Origin: Alistipes sp.
GTDB lineage: Bacteria; Bacteroidota; Bacteroidia; Bacteroidales; Rikenellaceae
Assembly (NCBI GenBank): GCA_017623505.1
Contig: JAGAOZ010000021.1
Coordinates: 84,112 to 148,111, forward strand
Reading direction: 5' to 3'
Length of the DNA: 64,000 nt
Shown here: positions 1 to 6,400 of the stretch, one piece after another
Layout of the letters: each line of letters begins with the position of its first letter
Position numbering within the stretch: position 1 is the stretch's first letter
The notes under the pieces: model-generated
Told to the model about the DNA's origin: nothing
Databases searched by the model: none
What the model saw: the letters and a program-made list of their open reading frames with translations, nothing else
Position numbers and translations under genes: made by a program

Positions 1-1
1 G

Positions 2-358
2 CGAGAGCAGGAGTTGTTGGTAACTACCAAGCTTCCAAATGCAACACAGGTACAGAAGCTTGAGAAGAAGAGTCTTGTTAGCCATATCTACATTGGCGAG
101 CCTGTAAAGCACATGCAGGACAAGTACGGTAAGGCGACACAGATTCAGTTGAACGATGCTTTCAAGACCCCACAGGATATTGGTAACTTTATCGCTGCTG
201 AGCGTGCAGCTGTCGAGGAGGCAGACCGCGCTTATATGACTACAAGTATCAAGGCGGATAAGGGTACTACTATGGGTATCATCACCGACGTTAAGCAGAA
301 CTTACGTCGTGCAGAGGCACTAAAGATTTCTTATGCAGCTCTTGAGCCAGCAAAGTAA
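2..358 (+). CDS. exbD: ExbD/TolR-family biopolymer transporter, C-terminal part
   Basis: The frame is open from the window edge to the TAA at 356-358, so this is the last 118 codons of a gene that begins outside the window. The sequence fits the periplasmic domain of Bacteroidetes ExbD proteins, in particular the ending with KADKGTTMGIITDVKQNLR followed by an ALKISYAA tail. ExbD works with ExbB and TonB in the inner membrane to pass proton-motive force to TonB-dependent outer-membrane receptors. The N-terminal membrane anchor is not in the window. A strong terminator follows directly, so this is the last gene of its operon. An in-frame TTG at position 14 is not a real start, because homology-like sequence continues upstream of it. 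Confidence 0.85.
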   Translation, partial: REQELLVTTKLPNATQVQKLEKKSLVSHIYIGEPVKHMQDKYGKATQIQLNDAFKTPQDIGNFIAAERAAVEEADRAYMTTSIKADKGTTMGIITDVKQNLRRAEALKISYAALEPAK

Positions 359-380
359 TCTTTCTATACCTTATATATTA

Positions 381-414
381 AATAGGTGTTCCACAGCGGA
401 GCACCTATTTTTTT
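381..414 (+). terminator. Rho-independent terminator after exbD
   Basis: AATAGGTGTTCC and GGAGCACCTATT pair around an ACAGC loop with one mismatch, followed by seven T residues. Confidence 0.9.
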
Positions 415-446
415 ACCACCTATTGAAACTGAAATCTAAAAACTGA

Positions 447-535
447 AAGTTGCGAGTAAGCGAGGGCAGAGCCAAGCTTGCTTGAGCTATGCCGAGCGGG
501 AGCAACTAAGGGAAGACCTTTAGGTCTTGCCAAAA
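447..535. repeat. Family B double-hairpin repeat, copy B1
   Basis: The outer arms AGTTGC/GCAACT enclose GGCA/TGCC and an apical AAGC-TT-GCTT; a second hairpin AAGACCT-tt-AGGTCTT follows. It is the diverged homologue of the two copies at 24.9 kb, where the inner arms differ but still pair. Confidence 0.8.
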
Positions 536-551
536 CTGAAAACTAATAAAT

Positions 552-639
552 AAAACCCCGTCATTGCGAGCGGTTGCATCTGCGGGGCTTGCTGATACCC
601 CACTTGGCTCTATGCAACGGCGTGGCAATCTACCTTTTA
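552..639. repeat. Family A hairpin repeat, copy A1
   Basis: It starts with CCCCGTCATTGCGAG and ends with GTGGCAATCTACCTTTTA. The arms GGTTGCAT and ATGCAAC pair inside ATTGC/GCAAT. Confidence 0.85.
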
Positions 640-731
640 CTAAAACCCTCACCGATACCCACCCACAGTCCCGCCGTCCCCTTTAGTATCCCTTAATAAC
701 CCTTAGTTCCCCTTACCCTGTGCTCTTTCAA

Positions 732-819
732 TAAACCCCGTCATTGCGAGAAATAGCATCTGCTGTCCTGCCTGATACGCAACCACGCTCTATGCTATTT
801 CGTGGCAATCTACCTTTTA
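732..819. repeat. Family A hairpin repeat, copy A2
   Basis: The ends are the same as in A1, but the inner arms are AAATAGCAT and ATGCTATTT, so both arms changed together. Confidence 0.85.
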
Positions 820-933
820 TTAAACACCCTCACCGATACCCACCCACAATCCCGCCGTCCCCTTTAGTATCCCTTAATAACCCTTAGTCTCCTAACCTCC
901 ATCGTACTTCCTCTAACCACCCCCAAGTCCCGC

Positions 934-953
934 GGGTAACCAATTGGCTACCC
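934..953. repeat. Family C palindrome, copy 1
   Basis: GGGTAACCAATTGGCTACCC, a near-perfect 20-bp palindrome preceded by CGC. Confidence 0.8.
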
Positions 954-1006
954 ACATTACCGTTGCACTCCATTAAATCTTTTTCACTCGTCCCTCCAAG
1001 TAGCGC

Positions 1007-1026
1007 GGGTAACCATTTGGTTACCC
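1007..1026. repeat. Family C palindrome, copy 2
   Basis: GGGTAACCATTTGGTTACCC, preceded by GCGC. Confidence 0.8.
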
Positions 1027-1054
1027 AGAGTATCTCGCCTCTCCTCAGTAGCGT

Positions 1055-1074
1055 GGGTAACTATTCGGTTACCC
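1055..1074. repeat. Family C palindrome, copy 3
   Basis: GGGTAACTATTCGGTTACCC; the arms GGGTAAC and GTTACCC are conserved and only the centre varies. Confidence 0.8.
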
Positions 1075-1128
1075 AGGCTTTCTTTGCACTCCATTTAAAT
1101 CTTTTTCGCTCGTCCCTCCAAGTCCCGC

Positions 1129-1148
1129 GGGTAACCAATTAGTTACCC
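1129..1148. repeat. Family C palindrome, copy 4
   Basis: GGGTAACCAATTAGTTACCC, in the second unit of the 120-bp local duplication. Confidence 0.8.
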
Positions 1149-1272
1149 ATACCTCAAACGCGAAACCCCAATGCCCAACCCCTCCTTCCTCTTTGTTTTT
1201 CCCTTTTTCCCACCTCATTTAACCCCTTTCTCCGCATAAAAATCCTCTAATTGGGTTGTTTTATATAAAAAA

Positions 1273-1289
1273 TACAATAAAATATTGTA
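1273..1289. promoter_or_regulatory. Inverted repeat upstream of the AraC-family promoter
   Basis: TACAATA and TATTGTA are separated by AAA, ending 16 bp before the -33 element. The position suits an operator, possibly for autoregulation, but no binding evidence exists. Confidence 0.35.
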
Positions 1290-1305
1290 AAAACCGTATA
1301 AAATC

Positions 1306-1336
1306 TTGTATTTTCATAAGGTTTTATCTAATTTTG
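1306..1336 (+). promoter_or_regulatory. Promoter of the AraC-family gene
   Basis: TTG at 1306-1308 and TAATTTTG at 1329-1336, 20 bp apart, match the Bacteroidetes -33/-7 consensus. The start codon lies about 50 nt downstream. Confidence 0.75.
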
Positions 1337-1389
1337 AATATCCGAGCAACGGATAAAAAATATTCTATACATTTAAAAACACACTAAAA

Positions 1390-2319
1390 ATGAAAAATGA
1401 GTCGGGTAGTCAGCCTACAATAGTAAAGTATGTTGAGGCTACCAATGCAGGTATTCAACTATTAACCCTTTCCAGATGTGCTATCGGTTATGTTTTGCGC
1501 GGCAGACGACGCATTTATTATGGAGATACCCACTACGACATCTCGCGAGGCGAGATTTTCTATCTTGGAATAGGCAACCACTATGTTGAGAACCTCCCCG
1601 ACAAGGAGTCACCCTTCGAGCAGATTGTCGTCTATTACTCGTCGGAGCTGTTGCAGCGCATTTTGTTGTATCTGAATATGAACTATTCGATTAACATTTC
1701 CAACACTCACCACTGCGAGCTGTGCCGTCGTCTGAATCACACCTCGACTGTTGCCAGCCGTTCTATGCGCAGTTTCTTTTCGCACATAGCCACCTATTTT
1801 CAGGATGACAACTTCATCCACGACCAGACAGCTGAGAATATCAAGCTCACCGAGCTCATCTACCTTGTTGTGTCGCATAGCGAGGGTTGTTTGAAGTCTA
1901 AGGTTTTGAGCAATGCCGATGTTGCGCACGACAATTTCGAGCAGATTATCTACTCCAACATCTTCAATGACCTCTCCATTGAGCAGCTCTCCTCGATGAC
2001 CAACCGCTCTCTAACCTCTTTTAAAAAGGAGTTCAAGCGACACTTCTTCTCGCCACCCCATCGTTGGTTTATCCAGCAGCGACTGCTTCAGTCGCGTCTG
2101 CTGCTTATCTCCACCTCCAAATCTATCTCCGAGATAGGCAACGAATGTGCCTTTCCGAACACTTCACACTTTATTAAACTTTTTAAGAAAGAGTATTCAC
2201 TCACTCCGGCCTCTTATCGCAGTCAATATTCTGCCGAAAGTGGTGCAACTGCCCCTGACGAGGTCTTGGTCCTTGCTGCGGAACCATCCACAGCCGATGC
2301 GGTAAGCTCTATTGCCTAA
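1390..2319 (+). CDS. AraC-family transcriptional regulator
   Basis: This 309-residue protein has a C-terminal AraC/XylS DNA-binding domain at roughly residues 185-280. The two helix-turn-helix units are visible as LSIEQLSSMTNRSLTSFKKE and SISEIGNECAFPNTSHFIKL, followed by the typical FKKEYSLTPASYR ending. The N-terminal 170 residues probably sense a ligand or mediate dimerisation but carry no motif I recognise with certainty. The start is supported by the promoter 50 nt upstream. The tail after about residue 285 is low-complexity and Ala-rich. The neighbouring GH92 gene could be a target, but a repeat array and a candidate small RNA lie between them, so this is only positional inference. Confidence 0.85.
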   Translation: MKNESGSQPTIVKYVEATNAGIQLLTLSRCAIGYVLRGRRRIYYGDTHYDISRGEIFYLGIGNHYVENLPDKESPFEQIVVYYSSELLQRILLYLNMNYSINISNTHHCELCRRLNHTSTVASRSMRSFFSHIATYFQDDNFIHDQTAENIKLTELIYLVVSHSEGCLKSKVLSNADVAHDNFEQIIYSNIFNDLSIEQLSSMTNRSLTSFKKEFKRHFFSPPHRWFIQQRLLQSRLLLISTSKSISEIGNECAFPNTSHFIKLFKKEYSLTPASYRSQYSAESGATAPDEVLVLAAEPSTADAVSSIA

Positions 2320-2378
2320 TCTGTTATTTAATTTTTTAAAATATGTTAGGTTAAAAGTCTAAAAAATAATCAAAATAG

Positions 2379-2396
2379 TTGCAAAAAATTTTGCAA
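2379..2396. promoter_or_regulatory. Inverted repeat overlapping the small-RNA promoter
   Basis: TTGCAAAA and TTTTGCAA are separated by AA, a perfect 8-bp inverted repeat that covers the -33 element of the promoter at 2391-2420. It could be an operator. Confidence 0.4.
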
Positions 2397-2420
2397 ACGT
2401 AAAAAATAGGCTTATCTTTG
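2391..2420 (+). promoter_or_regulatory. Promoter of a candidate small RNA
   Basis: TTG at 2391-2393 and TATCTTTG at 2413-2420 with a 19-bp spacer fit the Bacteroidetes consensus. No normal gene follows before the terminator at 2476-2517. Confidence 0.7.
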
Positions 2421-2426
2421 TATACG

Positions 2427-2518
2427 CAATGTGGGTACAACCCACAATTCTCATTAACCTAACTAACCTAACAATGGTGGTAATATGTCGTGAGACTAAT
2501 TACCACCGATCTTTTTTA
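2427..2518 (+). ncRNA. Candidate small RNA, about 90-95 nt
   Basis: A consensus promoter ends at 2420 and a strong terminator starts at 2476, so a short transcript is predicted. It would contain a 5' hairpin (TGTGGGT-aca-ACCCACA, 2430-2446), an unpaired stretch with the repeated words aacctaactaacctaac, and a terminator hairpin (GGTGGTAAT and ATTACCACC, 2476-2507) followed by six T residues. A 33-codon frame from the ATG at 2429 runs past the terminator to a stop near 2530 and is unlikely to be translated. I do not recognise the family. Confidence 0.55.
2476..2517 (+). terminator. Terminator of the candidate small RNA
   Basis: GGTGGTAAT (2476-2484) pairs perfectly with ATTACCACC (2499-2507), followed by T6 at 2512-2517. 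Confidence 0.75.
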
Positions 2519-2590
2519 TACCCGTCGTAAAACTAAAAGCTGAAAGGTGAACGCTGAAATCTAAAAGGTGAAAGCTGAAAACTAATAAAT

Positions 2591-2679
2591 AAAACCCCGT
2601 CATTGCGAGAAATAGCATCTGTCTTCCGTGCTGATACGCAACTACGCCCTATGCTATTTCGTGGCAATCTACCTTTTAT
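2591..2679. repeat. Family A hairpin repeat, copy A3
   Basis: Inner arms are AAATAGCAT and ATGCTATTT, as in A2, with a different loop. The surrounding 2522-2900 is filler like that of the first array, including a run of repeated ccacagtc words at 2701-2735. Confidence 0.85.
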
Positions 2680-2797
2680 TAAACATCCTCCCTGATACCC
2701 ACCCACAGTCCCACAGTCCCACAGTCCCACAATCCCGCCGTCCCCTTTATTATCCCTTAATACCCCTTAATATCCTTTAACAACCCCCAAGTAACGC

Positions 2798-2817
2798 GGG
2801 TAACCAATTAGTTACCC
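2798..2817. repeat. Family C palindrome, copy 5
   Basis: GGGTAACCAATTAGTTACCC, preceded by AACGC. Confidence 0.8.
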
Positions 2818-2924
2818 CGGCTACTGAAACTGAAATCTAAAAGGTCAAATCTGAAAACTAAAAACTGAAAGGCAAAACCCAAAGCCGAATGTTCCGCCCC
2901 CCCCTTTTATTGTATCAATTTATG

Positions 2925-2943
2925 CCATAGTAGTCTACTGTGG
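2925..2943. promoter_or_regulatory. Inverted repeat upstream of the GH92 gene
   Basis: CCATAGTAG and CTACTGTGG flank a central T; the arms pair at 8 of 9 positions. It lies 33 bp upstream of the -7 box and could be an operator. Confidence 0.35.
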
Positions 2944-2976
2944 TTTTTTGTTGGTGGATAAATAGTTTTGTTGTAT

Positions 2977-2984
2977 TAACTTTG
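2977..2984 (+). promoter_or_regulatory. -7 element of the GH92 gene
   Basis: TAACTTTG lies 36 bp before the start codon. No -33 element is seen at the usual spacing; the nearest TTG is 23 bp upstream. Confidence 0.5.
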
Positions 2985-3020
2985 TAATGATGTCGAGTCA
3001 ATAACATAAAAACTAAATAG

Positions 3021-5377
3021 ATGAAAAGCAGATTTTTCACCCTTTTACTCTCTCTCTTTGTAGCTGCAACATCTTTTGCCGCTACTGAGCCTATCGACTA
3101 TGTTCGCCCTACGTTGGGTTCTATTCATAGCCGTTGGTTCTTCTTCACTCCTGCCGCCGAGCCTTTTGGTATGGCTAAGTTGGGAGCTTCGACTAATGGT
3201 ACCTATGGTAATGAGCAGGGCTGGGAGGCTGTCGGCTATGAGGACGGCCATAGCTCTATTGACGGATTCCCTTGTCTGCACGAGTTCCAGATTGGTGGTG
3301 TAGCTTTGATGCCTACCGTAGGCGAGCTGAAGACTATGCCGGGTAAGTTAGAGAATCCCGATGAGGGTTGGCGTTCTCGTTTCGATAAGGCTGACGAGTA
3401 TGCCACTGCGGGTTACTATTCTGTCCTGTTGAAGGACTATGACGTACGCACGGAGCTCACTGCCACTGCACGTGTAGGTTTCCAGCGTTACACCTTCCCT
3501 CAGAGCGAGGCGTCGCATATCTTGTTCAATATCGGTAATCGCCAGGGCGAGAGTGGAGCTGTTAAGGATGCTTATGTAAAGATGGTCGATGAGCATACTA
3601 TCGAGGGTTGGGTTATCACCGAGCCTGAGTACGTGAAGAAATATCAGGCGGGAGCCTCTGTTGCTATGTATTTCTACGCCGTTGTAGATAAAGCCCCTGC
3701 CTCTACCTCTGTCTTCTTCGAGGGCGAGATGTTAGCGAGGGCAGTGAGCTGCGTGGTGCAGGAGCTATCCTTGCCCTTAACTATGCAACCGCCGAGGCTG
3801 AGCAGATTAATGTCAAGGTCGGCTTGTCGTATACCTCTGTTGAGAATGCTCGAAAGAATCTTGAGTGTGAGGCTCAAAAGCTCTCGTTCGATAAGGCACG
3901 TAAGGCTACCCAGCGTAAGTGGCGCGAGCAGTTGGGCCGTATCCGTGTCGAGGGAGGCTCGGAGCAGAGCAAGATTAAGTTCTATACAGGTTTGTATCAC
4001 GCCTTGTTGGGTCGTGGTTTGGCGAGCGATGTCAGCGGTGCTTACCCTCGCAATGATGGCTCTGTGGGCCAGATTCCATTGGGCAAGGATGGCAAGCCAC
4101 AGCATAATCACTACAATACCGATGCTGTGTGGGGTGCATATTGGAACCTCACTACCTTGTGGGCTATCGCCTATCCCGAGTATTACAGCGATTTTATCAG
4201 CAGCCAGCTTTTGGTCTATCAGGATGCAGGTTGGCTGGGCGACGGTATCGCTGCGAGCCGTTATGTGTCGGGCGTAGGTACCAATATGGTCAGTATCACT
4301 ATGGCGGGAGCCTATAATAGCGGCATCCGCAACTACGACGTCGAGAAAGCCTATGAGGCTGCGCTGAAGAACGAGATAGGCTGGGAGGGCCGTATCGAGG
4401 GCGCAGGTAAGACCGATGTAGGCCAGTTTGTTAAGTTGGGCTATGTCCCTTATGAGGATAGCATCTTCTTCGGCACACACCCTGGCGGCTCGCAGTTCTC
4501 TGCGTCGCATACTCTGGAGTATAGCTTCAGTGCCTATGCTGTTGCTCAGTGGGCTAAGTCGTTGGGCAAGATGGATGACTATGCTAAGCTTATGGATTTG
4601 TCCAAGGGCTGGGAGCGTCTGTTCGATGAGGAGCTCAAGCTCATCCGCCCACGCGTTGTCGGAGGCGAGTTTATTGATAAGTTCAATCCTTTGGAGTCGT
4701 GGCGAGGCTTCCAGGAGGGTAACTCTATGCAGTACACCTTCTTTGTCCCTCACGCACCTTCACGCTTGGCTGAGAAGATGGGCAAGGAGGCCTTCAACAC
4801 TCGTCTGGACTCAGTCTTTACCGAGGCACGCAAGACCATCTTCGGTGGCGGTAAGGTTGTCAATGCCTTTTCGGGTTTGCAGAGCCCTTATAACCACGGT
4901 AACCAACCATCATTGCATATCTCGTGGCTGTTTAACTTCTCGGGTAAGCCTTACTTGACACAGAAGTGGACACGTCTTATCTGTGACGAGTTCTACGGCA
5001 CCGATGGCGAGCATGGCTACGGCTACGGTCAGGATGAGGACCAGGGCCAGCTGGGTGCATGGTATGTCTTGGCAGCTATGGGCTTGTTTGATGTTCAGGG
5101 TGGCTCGTGCTCTGAGCCTACCTACCAGATTGGCTCGCCACAGTTCGATAAGGTTGTGATTCGCACCTCGGAGCGCGGTCCAAAGTTCACTATTGAGGTC
5201 GAGGGCAATGGCTCTGATAACTATTATGTGCAGTCGGCAGAGCTCAATGGTAAGAGGTTAGATAATTGTTGGTTCTATCGCGAAGCTCTCTCCGAGGGCG
5301 GTCACTTGAAGCTTACTATGAGCTCAGAGCCTAACAAGCAGTGGGGTGCTGATGTACCACCGGCCATCAGCGAGTAA
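3021..5377 (+). pseudogene. GH92-family glycoside hydrolase (alpha-mannosidase-like), frameshifted
   Basis: The two halves of one GH92 protein are in different frames. The first half (3021 to about 3730) has a signal peptide, MKSRFFTLLLSLFVAATSFA, and the GH92 opening segments DYVRPTLGS and GYEDGHSSIDGF. The second half (about 3731 to 5377) has the GH92 signatures EGNSMQYTFFVPHA and DEDQGQLGAWYVLAAMG. The frames join near 3728-3735; restoring one base there, for example a second G after ATG, gives a continuous protein of about 785 residues, the normal family length. The family consists of calcium-dependent exo-alpha-mannosidases acting on N-glycans and related glycans. No other lesion is seen, so the mutation is recent or a sequencing error. 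The gene has its own promoter element and a terminator. Confidence 0.85.
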
Positions 5378-5381
5378 CGAT

Positions 5382-5417
5382 AAAAAAGCTGTCCAACTCT
5401 CGAGTTGCAACAGCTTT
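5382..5417 (+). terminator. Terminator after the GH92 gene
   Basis: AAAAAAGCTGT pairs with ACAGCTTTTTT, with an inner CAACTC-tc-GAGTTG. It shares the GCTGTC...CAAC/GTTG core with the terminators at 23.2 and 25.1 kb. Confidence 0.9.
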
Positions 5418-5493
5418 TTTTATAAACTAAAAACTGAAAACTAAAAGGTAAAAACTCAATTACTCATTACTCATTACTAATTACTCATTGAAT

Positions 5494-5580
5494 AAAACCC
5501 CGTCATTGCGAGCGGTTGCATCTGCGGGGCTTGCTGATACCCCACTCGGCTCTATGCAACTGCGTGGCAATCTACCTTTT
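5494..5580. repeat. Family A hairpin repeat, copy A4
   Basis: GGTTGCAT and ATGCAACTG arms. It is the first unit of a roughly 245-bp tandem duplication: 5494-5700 and 5740-5945 are nearly identical, including the filler and one family C palindrome each. Confidence 0.85.
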
Positions 5581-5675
5581 ATTAAACACCCTCACTGATA
5601 CCAAACACATTTTCTGCCGTCCCCTTTAGTATCCCTTAATAGCCTTTAGTACCCTTTACTCCCTCCAAGTCCCGC

Positions 5676-5695
5676 GGGTAACTAATTAGTTACCC
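5676..5695. repeat. Family C palindrome, copy 6
   Basis: GGGTAACTAATTAGTTACCC, a perfect 20-bp palindrome. Confidence 0.85.
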
Positions 5696-5739
5696 CAGCT
5701 ACTGAAACTGAAATCTAAAATGTGAAATCTAAAAACTAA

Positions 5740-5829
5740 TAAACCCCGTCATTGCGAGCGGTTGCATCTGCGAAGGTTGCTGATACTCCACTCGGCTCTA
5801 TGCAACTGCGTGGCAATCTACCGCTTACT
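5740..5829. repeat. Family A hairpin repeat, copy A5
   Basis: Second unit of the tandem duplication. The loop has changed (GCGGGG to GCGAAG, and ACCCC to ACTCC), while the GGTTGCAT/ATGCAAC stem is intact. Confidence 0.85.
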
Positions 5830-5921
5830 AAACACCCTCACTGATACCAAACACATTTTCTGCCGTCCCCTTTAGTATCCCTTAATAGCCTTTAGTACCC
5901 TTTACTCCCTCCAAGTCCCGC

Positions 5922-5941
5922 GGGTAACCAATTAGTTACCC
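5922..5941. repeat. Family C palindrome, copy 7
   Basis: GGGTAACCAATTAGTTACCC, in the second unit of the tandem duplication. Confidence 0.8.
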
Positions 5942-6002
5942 GGAGTGTTTCGCCGCTCCCCTTAATACCCCTTAATATCCTTTAACAACCACCAAGTAGC
6001 GC

Positions 6003-6022
6003 GGGTAACTAATTAGTTACCC
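6003..6022. repeat. Family C palindrome, copy 8
   Basis: GGGTAACTAATTAGTTACCC, a perfect palindrome directly abutting the duplicated tamL tail. Confidence 0.85.
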
Positions 6023-6109
6023 ATACAGCCATAGGCTTTAATCTAAAGCCCACCGAAACCCGCAAATATCAGTGATAAAGAAATTTAGAACGGATAACCT
6101 ACACCAAAC
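6023..6109 (-). pseudogene. Duplicated fragment of the tamL 3' end and its downstream flank
   Basis: The segment from atacagccataggcttta to acaccaaac closely matches 6342-6424. On the minus strand it encodes the last residues FGVGYPF and the stop codon of TamL, then the same 3' flank. The similarity stops where the family C palindrome begins on one side and a few codons into the gene on the other. It is a remnant, not a gene. Confidence 0.75.
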
Positions 6110-6288
6110 TCTCCTAAATACAAACCCTTTAGATTCTTCAGCGTTTTTTGGAGCAGGCTATGTCTGCGACCAAGCCCCGCCCTTTTTCAAAGGGAGGGGT
6201 TGGGGAGGGAATGTCAATATTATTCTTTATATAATAGATAGAATATTTGTATGATACATTCGGTTTTCGTTTGCCTCCGTTAGGAGGT

Positions 6289-6348
6289 GCTGTCTGCTGT
6301 CTACTCTGCAACAAATATGTTTGTTAAGCAGAGTAGGCAGCATACAGC
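6289..6348. repeat. Long imperfect hairpin downstream of tamL
   Basis: Two 21-nt arms (6289-6309 and 6328-6348) pair at 19 positions around a loop that itself contains AACAAA-tatg-TTTGTT. It could terminate tamL transcription, although no clear T run follows on the minus strand. A CCCCGCCCTTT/AAAGGGAGGGG hairpin lies nearby at about 6174-6200. Confidence 0.7.
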
Positions 6349-6400
6349 CATAGGCTTTACCAAAAGCCCACCGAAAACCGCAAAATAGCCGATAAAAAAA

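Larger units (their letters stand above)
421..1260. repeat. Intergenic array of short hairpin repeats
   Basis: This gene-free stretch between exbD and the AraC-family gene is almost entirely repeat DNA. It holds one family B unit, two family A units, four family C palindromes, A-rich filler of the type aactgaaaactaa, and recurring lines such as cctttagtatcccttaata. A direct duplication (961-1001 and 1081-1123, nearly identical) shows that parts of the array grew by tandem duplication. The same components recur at 2522-2900, 5423-6060 and 9767-10050. Confidence 0.85.

Noticed and set aside
421-1210. CRISPR array
   Set aside because: Repeat units are spaced irregularly, are hairpins of different families and lack uniform unique spacers; no cas genes are present.
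2429-2530. 33-codon frame inside the small-RNA candidate
   Set aside because: It runs through the terminator hairpin and past the predicted transcript end.
2533-2730. Minus-strand frame in the second repeat array
   Set aside because: Its codons are family A repeat and filler; the translation is low-complexity.
3674-4753. Long minus-strand open frame opposite the GH92 gene
   Set aside because: It mirrors the coding strand, has no promoter and no family resemblance; the plus-strand halves are clearly GH92.
6072-6254. 60-codon plus-strand frame between the repeats and tamL
   Set aside because: It lies over the duplicated tamL tail read in the wrong direction and over hairpin DNA.
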